From: Bacteroidota bacterium
GTDB taxonomy: Bacteria > Bacteroidota > Bacteroidia > SXHM01
Assembly (NCBI GenBank): GCA_947478465.1
Contig: CANJWH010000005.1
Coordinates: 1 to 64,000, forward strand
DNA: 64,000 nt
Direction: 5' to 3'
Both the position numbers and the translations under genes were made by a program. Position 1 is the stretch's first letter, and every line of letters starts with the position of its first letter. Positions 27,004 through 36,387 of the stretch are shown here, piece after piece. A model generated the notes under the pieces. The model ran no database searches. It had not been told where the DNA came from and worked only from the letters and a program-made list of their open reading frames with translations.

Positions 27004-27420
27004 TCAATAATTGTCTGAAAAATATTCGCGCAGAATTTCTTCCAGCGATTTGCGCAAAAGAGGTTTTTTCATAAAAACTGTCTTTGGGTGCTTGGTTCTT
27101 GCTTTTGCTTCATCATCGGGGTTACGTGATGTTGTAAGTATAACAATCAGCGTTCCCCAGCGCTGCTCCCTTGTCAGGTTTTTATATTCTTCCAGAAACT
27201 CCCATCCGTTCATTCCTGGCATGTTCAGGTCAAGAAAAATAATTTCAGGATGTGGATAACTGTCCTTTTGCTCAGTTCTTAAAAAATTAAGAGCGTTTTC
27301 ACCATTGGTTTCTACATTCACTTTTTCTGCACAACCAACTTCGTTTATTACCTTTTCATGAAGAAAATTAGCGCCTTCAAAATCATCAACTAATAAAATC
27401 AGTTTTAATTTTTGCTTCAT
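27004..27420 (-). CDS. Single-domain response regulator (CheY-like)
   Basis: The 138-residue protein is a stand-alone receiver. It has the acidic pair LLVDDFEGANF (Asp 11-12 region), the phosphoacceptor Asp in IIFLDLNMPGMNGWEFLEEY, the Thr switch ILTTSRNPDDEAKA and the conserved Lys-Pro MKKPL. There is no output domain, so it should act by protein contact. It overlaps the upstream receiver by four bases and lies 25 bases before the histidine kinase, which is the probable phosphodonor. Confidence 0.92.
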   Translation of the reverse strand: MKQKLKLILLVDDFEGANFLHEKVINEVGCAEKVNVETNGENALNFLRTEQKDSYPHPEIIFLDLNMPGMNGWEFLEEYKNLTREQRWGTLIVILTTSRNPDDEAKARTKHPKTVFMKKPLLRKSLEEILREYFSDNY

Positions 27421-27869
27421 ATTCTTCTTGCGCGCTGGTCAATCACATTAACAGGTTTGTTTGCAGTTTCAATGTTAAAAATCTCTGTAACTATTTTGCA
27501 TAGGTTAACAGCCGTTATGGTTTTGAAATAATAATATTTCATCCCATTAGCTGCATAAGCAGCAACATCCTCATTAGTCATTGTAGTTGCTAAATATGCC
27601 AACTCAGTGCGTTTTTCATTAAAGTTGGGAAGCGATCGAACCGAATCAATAAATTCATGTCCAGTCATTCCCGGCATCTTAATATCTATAAAAATAAGAT
27701 CAGGGAAATCGTATTTTGTTTTAATATCAGAAAGGTATGCCAGTGCGTTTTCTGCTGTTGTGAAGAAATACGAATCACGAGCTACATCTGCCTTTTTGAC
27801 AATAAATTTATGATATTCATTGGTAGGAATATCATCATCAATGAAAACTATTTTATTCAGTTTTTTCAT
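27417..27869 (-). CDS. Single-domain response regulator, divergent copy
   Basis: The 150-residue receiver is the first gene of the operon. It has the acidic cluster FIDDDIPTNEY, the phosphoacceptor in LIFIDIKMPGMTGHEFIDSV and ATTMTNEDV for the switch Thr. The usual Lys-Pro is Lys-Thr (YYYFKTI), so the proline is absent. It has no DNA-binding domain. Having two different receivers before one kinase suggests a branched or competing output. Confidence 0.9.
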   Translation of the reverse strand: MKKLNKIVFIDDDIPTNEYHKFIVKKADVARDSYFFTTAENALAYLSDIKTKYDFPDLIFIDIKMPGMTGHEFIDSVRSLPNFNEKRTELAYLATTMTNEDVAAYAANGMKYYYFKTITAVNLCKIVTEIFNIETANKPVNVIDQRARRI

Positions 27870-27912
27870 GACTTCTAATTACTTAGGAAAGTAAAAATTA
27901 TTAACAACAATT

Positions 27913-28197
27913 TTAGTTGTTCTTAAGGTAATTTTTTACAACGTTAAGTAATCCGTAGAGTTCACGCGAAGCTATAGCGTAATAAATAAATTTCCCGCTT
28001 CTTCTTCCTTTGATAAAACCTGCTTTGGTTAGCAACATTAGGTGATGAGATGTAAGTGATTGCTCAGAATCAATTTTTTTGACTACATCATTTACAGATA
28101 CTTCTCCTTCTTCGTTTAATAATTCAAGAATCTGGACACGGATAGGGTGGCCTCCAGCACGCAGAACAGCTGCGATTGTTTTTTCATTGATTTGCAT
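27913..28197 (-). CDS. ArsR-family winged-helix transcriptional regulator
   Basis: The 94-residue protein is a small DNA-binding repressor of the ArsR/SmtB type. HPIRVQILELLNEEGEVSVNDVVKKI and the recognition helix SLTSHHLMLLTKAGFIKGRRSGKFIYYAIA are diagnostic. The metal-binding ELCVCDL motif of ArsR is not present, so it probably responds to something else. It is a single gene, and its regulatory targets cannot be deduced. The AT-rich stretch 28198-28350 upstream includes repeated TTAAATTATT/TATTAAATTATT words that might be its own operator. Confidence 0.88.
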   Translation of the reverse strand: MQINEKTIAAVLRAGGHPIRVQILELLNEEGEVSVNDVVKKIDSEQSLTSHHLMLLTKAGFIKGRRSGKFIYYAIASRELYGLLNVVKNYLKNN

Positions 28198-28363
28198 GGT
28201 GTGTGGTGTTAAGTTAATGTTAAATTATTTAGTATTAAATTATTCAATACAATACTATAAACAAAAAGTTAATACGTTATAAAATTATACAAAGAAGCTA
28301 TTTTTATAGATAAAGCATAAAGATATAACGATTAATAATATATCAGAGGAAGAAGCAAATGAT

Positions 28364-28371
28364 TACTTTTG
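28364..28371 (+). promoter_or_regulatory. -7 promoter element TACTTTTG deciding the ABC-F start
   Basis: An exact TAnnTTTG match 17 bases before the ATG at 28389. A longer in-frame reading begins at 28359, before this motif, and would fall outside the transcript. Confidence 0.5.
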
Positions 28372-28388
28372 CGCCCTTTCGTAAAAAA

Positions 28389-30359
28389 ATGATTTCAGTA
28401 AACAGGCTTTCGGTTCAATTTGGTGGCAGCGATCTTTTCGATGATGTTTCTTTTCTTGTAAACTCCCGCGACCGCATTGGGCTTACCGGAAAGAACGGTG
28501 CAGGAAAATCAACCATGTTAAAAATACTGGCCAAGGAGCAGCAGCCTACTGAGGGAGAAGTGGCTATTCAGAACGATTGCACATTGGGTTATCTTCCTCA
28601 GGAAATGCACCTTAGGTTGGGAAAAACTGTTTTCGATGAAACCGAAACAGCCTTCGTTGAAGCCAAGGAACTGGAAAAGAAAATTGAACATTATAATGAA
28701 CAGTTGGGTATTCGCACTGATTACGATAGCGATTCCTATTCAGACCTGATTGTAAAAATGAACGATGCCAACGAACGCTATAATCTGATTGGTGGCTATA
28801 CCATGCAGAGTGATATTGAGCTGGTTTTGTTTGGTTTAGGTTTTGAGCGTAAAGATTTTACACGTCTTACCGATGAATTCAGCGGTGGATGGCGCATGCG
28901 TATTGAGTTGGCAAAAATTCTTTTACAAAAGCCAAGCGTAATGTTGCTCGATGAGCCTACGAACCACTTGGATATTGAGTCTATTCAGTGGCTTGAGGAT
29001 TTTTTAAAAAATTATTACGGGGCAGTGGTGCTGGTTTCTCATGACAGGGCTTTCCTTGATAATATTACCACGCGGACCATTGAGATTTCGCTTGGAAAGA
29101 TATACGATTACAAAGCCAACTATTCCAAGTATGTTCAGTTACGCCAGGAACGCAGAGAACAGCAACAGGCAGCCTTTGCAAATCAGGAAAAATATATTGA
29201 GCATACTGAAATGTTGATTAATAAATTCAGAGCGAAAGCCAGCAAGGCTTCTATGGCGCAGAGTTTAATTAAGAAGCTGGATAAGATTGACCGCATTGAA
29301 GTGGATGAAGAGGATAATGCTACTTTGCGTTTCAAGTTTCCACCCGCACCGCGTTCAGGCAAAGTAGTGGTGGAAGCCGAGAACGTTGCCAAACGTTATG
29401 GCGAGAAAACAATTTTCAGCAAGGTTGATTTTATGATTGAGCGCGAAGAGCGCATTGCCTTTGTTGGTAAGAATGGTGAAGGAAAATCAACACTTTCTAA
29501 AATCATAGCTGGTGTTGAAGAATTATCTGAAGGCAAACTTACTATCGGTTATAACGTGAAGATTGGATACTTTGCACAGAACCAGGCCGAAATTTTGGAC
29601 GGTGAGAAAACTGTTTTCCAGACAATTGATGATGTTGCAGAAGGCGAGGTTCGAAAAAACGTGCGCAGTTTGTTAGGTTCATTTTTGTTTGGAGGCGATG
29701 CGGTTGACAAAAAAGTAAAGGTGCTTTCGGGTGGAGAAAAAAATCGTCTCGCACTTTGTAAATTATTATTGCAGCCCTACAACCTGCTCATTATGGATGA
29801 GCCCACTAACCACCTGGATATGCGCTCGAAAGAGATGTTGAAGAGTGCACTGATGAAGTATGACGGAACGCTGGTTGTTGTTTCGCACGATCGTGATTTC
29901 TTACAGGGATTAACAGATAAAGTCTATGAATTCCGTAACGGGAATATCAAAACACATATTGGTGATCTGCAGGCATTCCTTGCTTCGCGAAAAATTCAAA
30001 ACCTTGCTCAGCTGGAGGTAAAAGCCGCAGCAAACGGAGCAGAGAAGAAGGAGAAAGAAAAAGAGAAGTTTGAATCAAAGCACGAACATGAGGAGAAGAA
30101 GAAGCTTGAGAAAGAACTGAAACATGCGCAAACAGCTGTACAGAAAAACGAAAAGGAAATTGAGCGTCTGGAGCAACTGATAAAAGAAATGGACGACAAC
30201 TTACTTGATCCGGAATTTTACAGTGAAGCACTCAAAGATGCTACTGTATTTGAACGTTACAATGAACTCAAGAAAAATTTAGAGCGCGAAATGGAAGTCT
30301 GGGACAGACACCAAAACGCGCTCGAAAAACTGCAACTAAGTGTAGGAAAGCTTACTTAG
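28389..30359 (+). CDS. ABC-F family ribosome-associated ATPase
   Basis: This cytoplasmic protein (656 residues from the start I prefer) has two ABC cassettes and no membrane domain, as in Uup/EttA-type factors that bind the ribosomal E site. The first cassette has Walker A GKNGAGKST and signature FSGGWRMRIELAKILLQ. The second has Walker A GKNGEGKST and signature LSGGEKNRLALCKLLLQ. Both have MLLDEPTNHLD-type Walker B motifs. The interdomain linker is present, and a charged coiled-coil C-terminus (about 560-650, KKEKEKEKFESKHEHEEKK) resembles Uup. The start at 28389 begins MISVNRLSVQFGG and fits the promoter. Its 3' end overlaps the next convergent gene by eight bases. Confidence 0.92.
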   Translation: MISVNRLSVQFGGSDLFDDVSFLVNSRDRIGLTGKNGAGKSTMLKILAKEQQPTEGEVAIQNDCTLGYLPQEMHLRLGKTVFDETETAFVEAKELEKKIEHYNEQLGIRTDYDSDSYSDLIVKMNDANERYNLIGGYTMQSDIELVLFGLGFERKDFTRLTDEFSGGWRMRIELAKILLQKPSVMLLDEPTNHLDIESIQWLEDFLKNYYGAVVLVSHDRAFLDNITTRTIEISLGKIYDYKANYSKYVQLRQERREQQQAAFANQEKYIEHTEMLINKFRAKASKASMAQSLIKKLDKIDRIEVDEEDNATLRFKFPPAPRSGKVVVEAENVAKRYGEKTIFSKVDFMIEREERIAFVGKNGEGKSTLSKIIAGVEELSEGKLTIGYNVKIGYFAQNQAEILDGEKTVFQTIDDVAEGEVRKNVRSLLGSFLFGGDAVDKKVKVLSGGEKNRLALCKLLLQPYNLLIMDEPTNHLDMRSKEMLKSALMKYDGTLVVVSHDRDFLQGLTDKVYEFRNGNIKTHIGDLQAFLASRKIQNLAQLEVKAAANGAEKKEKEKEKFESKHEHEEKKKLEKELKHAQTAVQKNEKEIERLEQLIKEMDDNLLDPEFYSEALKDATVFERYNELKKNLEREMEVWDRHQNALEKLQLSVGKLT

Positions 30360-30609
30360 GTAATCCCATTGCGGTTGCATCATTCACCACAATGTAGTGG
30401 TTGTGTGAAACATCGCCTGTATTAGTTTCCAGAAAAGAAGTTATATGTTCAAGATCATTAGCTTCCCAAACACAAACGGCATCACCTCCTGCTGCATTAG
30501 GTAATACGCTGTGAATTTTTATTCCTTCAGGAAGATTTGGCAATGCTGCCTGTGCGCGTGTCCAGAATTCTCCCGGATTGCTGATAGTGTGTTTAACTGC
30601 GAAAAACAT
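30352..30609 (-). CDS. Conserved small hypothetical protein, possible dimeric alpha-beta barrel fold
   Basis: The 85-residue protein begins MFFAVKHTISNPGEFWTRAQ and continues GIKIHSVLPNAAGGDAVCVWEANDLEHITSFLE. The beta-alpha-beta pattern and size fit a ferredoxin-like or Dabb-type fold. No catalytic motif is clear. A -7 motif lies at 30644-30651, and it has its own transcript. Function unknown. Confidence 0.75.
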   Translation of the reverse strand: MFFAVKHTISNPGEFWTRAQAALPNLPEGIKIHSVLPNAAGGDAVCVWEANDLEHITSFLETNTGDVSHNHYIVVNDATAMGLPK

Positions 30610-30643
30610 GGTTTTTGGTTTTTTAAAGATTTAAATTATTTAC

Positions 30644-30651
30644 CAAATGTA
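30644..30651 (-). promoter_or_regulatory. -7 promoter element TACATTTG
   Basis: The plus strand reads CAAATGTA, 34 bases upstream of the minus-strand ATG at 30609. Confidence 0.4.
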
Positions 30652-30674
30652 CAATTTTCACGCACTTACGAAAA

Positions 30675-32444
30675 TTACAAAAGATTTATCCCAATCCTGA
30701 AACCAAACCGCACAGGAACATAAAACTTATTCCAGCGCTCAGGATCATAACGTTTATCAGAAGCATTTCCAAAATCATAACTATTGTAATCAAACGCATT
30801 ATTATTGGTAGAAGAAATATCCAGTTGACGATAACCAACTCCAACTCCAAAGTAATAATCAATATGGAAAAATCCACCAAGATTATCGCCAAGAAAACCC
30901 GCTAAAATGGAAAATTCATAACGTGAAGCAGAAGCCGTAATATCAGTTGCATTAAATGTATGAATTACTGCGCTTGAGTCTTGAAATGTTAAAGGAGCAG
31001 CCGAGAAATTATATTTTGCATATCGCGGCTGAAATCCTACATAACCACCAACAATCTGGTTTCTTCTTCCCACTTGTTTTGTTTCCATTTTTCCTGCTAG
31101 TATTTTCAGAGTGTATGAATATTCCATTCCTGAATAATGGTAAGGATTGGTATTTGAACTGTTGTTTATTTTGTATTGTCCGAAACGGTATTTGTCGCCC
31201 TTATCAGTGGTGTTTGAAAAATTCACCCTGAACTCGTTGATGACTCTTCCAATCCTTATATCAAGTGCAACGGGATAATCTTTCCATATATACATAAAAG
31301 GATTTGTGGAAACGGCAACTGAAAATCTTCCGCGTGCACCACGTTTGCGTTCTTCTTTTTCTCTGCGCTTCCTTTCTTCTTCATCGCGCTGAGCCTGCAA
31401 CCTGCGCTCTTCTTCAGCTTTTCTTCGGTTTTCAATGATTTTATTTTTTATCTCCTGCACTTTAGCATTATCACCAATAAACTCATACACTCTTTGCAGT
31501 CGTTCCCATTCATATTCCGAAAAACCTGAAGTATGTTTTTCAATAATATTTGCTGCGTTTCGTGCATCGGTTTTGTCGGGTTCTTTCATGGCTGATTCCG
31601 AGTAATCCCACCCGGCATCAAGTGTTGGCGAACTTGCCGACTTTGCATAATTGCCAAATAATTTATCAGCTTCTGTATATTTTTCAACATTGTATAAGGC
31701 ATGTGCAGCGCGAAGCATTACATTGTTATCGTTAGTGCTCATTCCGTTTACTTTTTTTACCATGTAATCAAAAGGACCTTTATTTTTTTCTTTGTATTCC
31801 GACTTCACCGCTGGCCATTTTTCAAGAGCTATTAGCCAATGTTCAGCTTTTTCGTTGTTGTTTTTTTCAATATCATAAGTTCGTGCAATATTATAATGAA
31901 TGAGCCATTCATTAAGCGCTGAAATATCCTTTTTCACAGGTTCATAGAGTTTCTCAAGTTCATAAAGACGTTTGTAATTTTTAGTTTCAAATCCTGAGTA
32001 TACGCCTAAATAAATAAGGTCAGTGTAAGTCTGATCCATTGGGTTGGCATCACCAAATTTTATCTGCTTTTCAACCGCATACTGACTGACGTAACTGAAA
32101 TAAGGCCAAATTGCCAAACCCATATTAGCATATTCTTCTTCTTTTTGAAAATCCTTTATTTTTTCATAAGCAAGGCCTAAGTTGAAGTAGATTCCACACT
32201 TGCGGTAAATAGCAGCTTCCCTATAATCAGATGATTTTGATTCCGCCTGCGCGATAAGGCTCAACACTTCATCATAGGCTGCTTTTAAAGCAGGAATTTT
32301 TGATACATCCGGGTTTGCATAGAATTCATCAGCAAGTTTATCGGCCTCATCCATTTTATCAAAATGCTTGTCCCACTCTTCTTTTTGCGCGAACAGAAAC
32401 AGTGAAGAAAAAACAAAAGAGAAAAAAAGTATAACTTTCTTCAT
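30675..32444 (-). CDS. Outer-membrane-type protein: helical-repeat N-terminus and beta-barrel C-terminus
   Basis: The 589-residue protein has a signal peptide (MKKVILFFSFVFSSLFLFAQ). Residues about 25-330 are rich in TPR-like helices (YREAAIYRKCGIYFNLGLAYEKI). A highly charged linker at about 335-370 is made of K, R and E. The last 220 residues alternate like transmembrane beta-strands and end in a strand with aromatic or hydrophobic residues (FYVPVRFGFRIGINLL). This suggests a periplasmic repeat domain joined to an outer-membrane barrel. I recognise no named family. A -7 motif lies at 32468-32475. Confidence 0.7.
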   Translation of the reverse strand: MKKVILFFSFVFSSLFLFAQKEEWDKHFDKMDEADKLADEFYANPDVSKIPALKAAYDEVLSLIAQAESKSSDYREAAIYRKCGIYFNLGLAYEKIKDFQKEEEYANMGLAIWPYFSYVSQYAVEKQIKFGDANPMDQTYTDLIYLGVYSGFETKNYKRLYELEKLYEPVKKDISALNEWLIHYNIARTYDIEKNNNEKAEHWLIALEKWPAVKSEYKEKNKGPFDYMVKKVNGMSTNDNNVMLRAAHALYNVEKYTEADKLFGNYAKSASSPTLDAGWDYSESAMKEPDKTDARNAANIIEKHTSGFSEYEWERLQRVYEFIGDNAKVQEIKNKIIENRRKAEEERRLQAQRDEEERKRREKEERKRGARGRFSVAVSTNPFMYIWKDYPVALDIRIGRVINEFRVNFSNTTDKGDKYRFGQYKINNSSNTNPYHYSGMEYSYTLKILAGKMETKQVGRRNQIVGGYVGFQPRYAKYNFSAAPLTFQDSSAVIHTFNATDITASASRYEFSILAGFLGDNLGGFFHIDYYFGVGVGYRQLDISSTNNNAFDYNSYDFGNASDKRYDPERWNKFYVPVRFGFRIGINLL

Positions 32445-32467
32445 GGGTTTAGTTTTGGTTTGAGAAT

Positions 32468-32475
32468 CAAAAATA
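32468..32475 (-). promoter_or_regulatory. -7 promoter element TATTTTTG
   Basis: The plus strand reads CAAAAATA, 23 bases upstream of the minus-strand ATG at 32444. Confidence 0.4.
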
Positions 32476-32483
32476 TGTTTTTT

Positions 32484-33497
32484 TCACAACTCCAAACCAA
32501 TTCCCGGTTTTTCAGAAGGAAGAATACAGCCATCAATCAACTCAGGATTTTTATATGGATTGTTAGAAATCAGAAAAGGTCCGTCTAAGTCAACATAATC
32601 TGCAAGTGAAGCAAGATGAGAGGCTGCTAAAATTGCACACGAAGTCTCCGTCATACAACCTAACATAATTTTCATTTTTAATTCACGGGCACGTACAATC
32701 ATTTTATAAGCTTCAAACATTCCGGTTGATTTCATAAGCTTGATATTAATGCCGTGAAAAAATTCTGCTGCTTTATCTAAATCACTAAAACGTTTAACAG
32801 ATTCATCTGCCAATAGCGGTAGTGGACTTTTTTCTTTCAGCCACATCATATCATCGTCTAAGCAATTAACAGGCATGGGTTGTTCCACTACTTCAAAACC
32901 ATTTTCTTTAAGCATGTAAAGCATTTCAAGCGCCATGCTTTTATCGTTCCAACCCTGATTAGCATCGGCATACAGTTTTTTGTCACATTCGTTTTTTACA
33001 ATGTGAACAATCTTTTCATCGTCTTTTGTTCCCAGTTTTATTTTCAGGATTTTAAAATCTTTTGCCTCTTTTATTTTTTTCGGAAGTGTTGACAGTTCAT
33101 CAATAGCAATAGTATAACTTGATAATTTTTTTTCTGCTGTTTTTATCCCGAAAAGTTCATAACAGGGTTTTCTTAGAATCTTCCCGATCAAATCATGTAA
33201 TGCAATATCTATTGATGCTTTAGCGGCATTGTTTCCTTTTTCAATTTTATCAACGTAGGATAAAATCTTTTCTATGTGCTCCGGATCTTCAAATTGTTCC
33301 AGTTCCAGTTTAGAAAGAAATGCAATCACACTTTCCTGTGTTTCGCCATGATAGGGCGGGAGCGAGGCTTCACCGTAACCGATAATTCCTTTGTGTTCCA
33401 GTTGTGTTAAAACAATGGCTGTTGTATTTCTTGTGCCATGCGCCAGCCCGAAAGGATTTTTGAGTTGCAGTGTGTAGGGGCGGAAGCTGAGTTTCAA
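32484..33497 (-). CDS. L-Ala-D/L-Glu (dipeptide) epimerase, enolase superfamily
   Basis: The 337-residue protein belongs to the muconate-lactonising branch of the enolase superfamily. It probably epimerises L-Ala-D-Glu from peptidoglycan turnover to L-Ala-L-Glu so that peptidases can use it. The catalytic KxK motif is ILKIKLG (about residue 160), the metal ligands are Asp in YADANQGW, Glu in VVEQP and Asp in LLADES, and the second catalytic Lys is in NIKLMKSTG (about 258). The N-terminal capping domain starts FRPYTLQLKNPFGLAHG. It is cytoplasmic. The family includes other dipeptide specificities, so the substrate is inferred. It is the last core gene before the accessory section. Confidence 0.88.
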   Translation of the reverse strand: MKLSFRPYTLQLKNPFGLAHGTRNTTAIVLTQLEHKGIIGYGEASLPPYHGETQESVIAFLSKLELEQFEDPEHIEKILSYVDKIEKGNNAAKASIDIALHDLIGKILRKPCYELFGIKTAEKKLSSYTIAIDELSTLPKKIKEAKDFKILKIKLGTKDDEKIVHIVKNECDKKLYADANQGWNDKSMALEMLYMLKENGFEVVEQPMPVNCLDDDMMWLKEKSPLPLLADESVKRFSDLDKAAEFFHGINIKLMKSTGMFEAYKMIVRARELKMKIMLGCMTETSCAILAASHLASLADYVDLDGPFLISNNPYKNPELIDGCILPSEKPGIGLEL

Positions 33498-33579
33498 CGA
33501 ATAAAATTTGCGCTAAAGTATTCAGAATTCGGGTTAACATAATTCAACATGAACAGAAAAATAAATTATCCCAAAAATG

Positions 33580-33599
33580 TTATCAACATTGGTTGATAA
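33580..33599. promoter_or_regulatory. Palindrome TTATCAAC-ATTG-GTTGATAA, possible operator
   Basis: Perfect 8-bp inverted repeats (33580-33587 and 33592-33599) with a four-base centre lie 58 bases upstream of the SMC gene start. ATG/CAT flanks extend the symmetry with one bulge. This is the layout of a dimeric repressor site. No repressor gene is adjacent. Confidence 0.4.
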
Positions 33600-33657
33600 A
33601 CATAATTGCAAGTTATACTCAAAAATCATTTTTTTGCATCTTATAGATATACATATT

Positions 33658-36384
33658 ATGCTAAACAGAATCATAGTTATTAACTCTGAGTTGTATGCCA
33701 AGGCAGCAATTCAGATAGGCCAGAACAGCAGTATTCAGATGACTGCCGAAAACAACGTGGGGAAAAGCTCCTTCCTGAACACACTCAACTTTCTTTACAT
33801 CACGGATAAAGATCAGATGCGTTTTGAGGATAACCGCAAACTGGCCGACTCCATGAAACACTATTTTGACGGAACAAGTCTGCATAGTTTCATCATTTTC
33901 GAAATTTTTAAAACCGAATATTACTGCCTGCTGGTTAAAGCAACTCCTGAAAACACCATTGAGTATTACCGTTTGCCCGGAGCATTTAAAGAAGAAAATT
34001 TTATTCAGAAATCTGCCGACTCCTCAAAAGTAAAACGTTGGGATAAAATTCTGGAGGAGATGACCAAAGAAAATCCGCTTGACCCGCCTGTATTGCTCAA
34101 AGGAGAAGACCTTTACAACACGGTTTACAATTCAGACCGCACAAAAAATCCCGTTGTCTGGATTAAACGCGAAGTAAAACGCAAAGGCCGTTCGTTCTCC
34201 AACAGCTTTACCGAAATCTACCGTCACCTGATTAAAACAAGTGATATCAGCGAAAAATCTTTTAAGAATGCGTTGCTTATTGCCGACAACAAACAAGACC
34301 TTTCATTGAATGTTTTCACCAGTTCAAGCTTTGAAAAGATTAATGAGTTCGAAAAAAAGAAACATCATCTGGATAATCTTTCGGCAGTAAAACAGGACTT
34401 TGAAAAGCTGAAATTGCTGAATGACAAATTCTCAACCGAAGAAAATATTCTTGCAAAGCTGAAGCACACCTTTGTGTTGCATTTCAATGCAATTGAAAAA
34501 GAACTGTGGGAGAAAACTGGTTCAGAAAGTCCGCTTTCTCTTTCTATCCGCGAACTGGAAAACAAAATTGAATATACGCTGAAACATCAGCGCGACCATT
34601 TGATTACCGAAAAAGCAAATCTGAATAATCAGATTTCAAACGCCACCAACGCCATTGAAGAAATAAATAAACAATTGGCCGAAGTAGCAGATTTTGAGCC
34701 TACAGAAGACAACCTGATGTTTCAGGGCATTATGGCAAAGTACGAAGAAGAGAACCGTCAGCGCATCAATATTGAAGCACAGATCATGCAACTCGACCGC
34801 AGTAAATTTACCTTGCAGGAAGTAGAGAGTGCAATCAAAAAGCTGAATGACGAAATTGAACAGCAGCAAAAAAATATCAAAGATTTTGATAACCTGCTTT
34901 ATCAGAACATCTCAACAAAGGCTGATGTAATCAGCAAAGTTTATACTTACCTGAGCAGCGATGTGGCTTTCTTAAGCAAATCGCACATCAAGAAAAAAAT
35001 TACCAAAGCAGATTTGCCGCTTTCGTTTTTTGATGGTAAAATTGATGTGAAAGGAATTGAACTGAAACATCCTCCAACTGTTAAACAATTGCAGGACGAA
35101 GTAAAAACAAAGAAGAAAGAGCTTGCAGAAAAAACAATTCAGTTAGAGGCAATAAAAAACCGCAGCACACTGCAACAGCAGGTAGAGAAGCTTGCTCAAT
35201 CCATTGCTGATACTGCCAAGCTGATTAAAAAGATCAACGATAAACCTTCGTTGGTTGCAGCTAAAAAAGAAAACGAAGCATTGGTAAACAGCAAGCTGAG
35301 AAAAACACTGAGCGAAATTCAGCGCAAGATTGATGCTAAAGATGCAGAGATAACTAAAGAGAAAGAAACACTGGCTGCACGCAAATTAGAACTGAACAGG
35401 CTGCATGCTAATCTTTCAAAATACCGCGAGCAATACGAACACATTATTGCCAAGAACGATATTCTTGACACAGACGAAACCGTGAACGAACATTTTGATA
35501 AAATCTACGACCGCTTTTACCGTGTGTATGATAGTTTCCGTGCAACACGCGAGCAACGTAAAGAGTTGAAAGATGCCATCAATAAAAAGCTGGACAAAGA
35601 CATTCAGGATATAAAAGAGTTTGTTACAGAGGTTGAAGAAGAGATCAGCAATATTCCTCAAATGGATAAGGTTATCAGTAATTTGCTGGATACACTTTCT
35701 TATGAGATTGGAAATCCTACGCATTCATTCCTTACACAGTTCAACGATTTTAAAACGTTTATCTACAAAAGCTACAACGCAAAACTTGCCGAATATCCGG
35801 TTTCGAATATTCAAAGTGTGCGGGTAAAAATTGTTGAGAATGAAGAAATGATTCAGGATCTGGAAAAAATTTCGCGTTTGAAATTTACCGGTGGAATTGA
35901 TTTTGACAACGGGTACACTGAAAGCAAAAAAGCTCTGGAGAAACAACTGACCGACAGCAAAGGCAAACCGGTAGACATAACCGATTTGTTTACCATTAAA
36001 GTTGAGATTACTAAAGTTACAGGCGAAAGTGAAGAGATTGATTTGTCGAAACAGGTACAATCGCGTGGAACTAACATTGTGTTGAAACTTTATCTATTCC
36101 TGAACATTCTGAAAGATCTTGTGCACAGTGATCCTGAAAATAAAATTGTGATTTATGTGGATGAGCTGGATGCTATCGGGCAGAAGAACGTGAAGCAACT
36201 GGTGCGTTTCTGTATAGACCACAACTTTGTTCCCATCTTTGCTGCACCAAGAAAAGTAGAAGGCATTCAGAAGTATTATCTGGTGAAAGAGCCGCTGGTA
36301 AAAGATAAAGGAGCTGCCCGTAAACCCAAGATTACTTTTGGCGAGTTGCAATCATTTCCTGTTACTTACAGAAATGCGAATTAG
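33658..36384 (+). CDS. MksB/JetC-like SMC (condensin) ATPase
   Basis: I start at the ATG at 33658 (908 residues, MLNRIIVINSELYAKA). An ATG 81 bases earlier overlaps the palindrome and adds nothing conserved. Walker A is AENNVGKSS (residues 30-38), with Ala in place of the usual first Gly. Residues about 225-690 are long coiled coils with no Cys-x-x-Cys hook. The C-terminal head has a QSRGT signature (about 800), where SMC/ABC proteins have LSGG-like sequence, and Walker B VIYVDELDAIG (about 832). The length is close to MksB and much shorter than MukB. With the two following genes it forms a three-subunit SMC operon. By analogy it would load on DNA and extrude loops for chromosome folding or plasmid/phage exclusion. 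The family assignment is from architecture. Confidence 0.72.
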   Translation: MLNRIIVINSELYAKAAIQIGQNSSIQMTAENNVGKSSFLNTLNFLYITDKDQMRFEDNRKLADSMKHYFDGTSLHSFIIFEIFKTEYYCLLVKATPENTIEYYRLPGAFKEENFIQKSADSSKVKRWDKILEEMTKENPLDPPVLLKGEDLYNTVYNSDRTKNPVVWIKREVKRKGRSFSNSFTEIYRHLIKTSDISEKSFKNALLIADNKQDLSLNVFTSSSFEKINEFEKKKHHLDNLSAVKQDFEKLKLLNDKFSTEENILAKLKHTFVLHFNAIEKELWEKTGSESPLSLSIRELENKIEYTLKHQRDHLITEKANLNNQISNATNAIEEINKQLAEVADFEPTEDNLMFQGIMAKYEEENRQRINIEAQIMQLDRSKFTLQEVESAIKKLNDEIEQQQKNIKDFDNLLYQNISTKADVISKVYTYLSSDVAFLSKSHIKKKITKADLPLSFFDGKIDVKGIELKHPPTVKQLQDEVKTKKKELAEKTIQLEAIKNRSTLQQQVEKLAQSIADTAKLIKKINDKPSLVAAKKENEALVNSKLRKTLSEIQRKIDAKDAEITKEKETLAARKLELNRLHANLSKYREQYEHIIAKNDILDTDETVNEHFDKIYDRFYRVYDSFRATREQRKELKDAINKKLDKDIQDIKEFVTEVEEEISNIPQMDKVISNLLDTLSYEIGNPTHSFLTQFNDFKTFIYKSYNAKLAEYPVSNIQSVRVKIVENEEMIQDLEKISRLKFTGGIDFDNGYTESKKALEKQLTDSKGKPVDITDLFTIKVEITKVTGESEEIDLSKQVQSRGTNIVLKLYLFLNILKDLVHSDPENKIVIYVDELDAIGQKNVKQLVRFCIDHNFVPIFAAPRKVEGIQKYYLVKEPLVKDKGAARKPKITFGELQSFPVTYRNAN

Positions 36385-36387
36385 ACC

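Noticed and set aside
30008-30231. Ser/Phe-rich minus-strand ORFs in the 3' part of the ABC-F gene
   Set aside because: They are shadows of the Lys/Glu-rich coiled-coil coding region, where complement codons give Ser/Phe/Leu runs.
33577-33657. The 27-codon N-terminal extension of the SMC protein
   Set aside because: It overlaps the palindrome, lacks family features, and a clean ATG follows at 33658 with the conserved MLNRIIVINSELY start.
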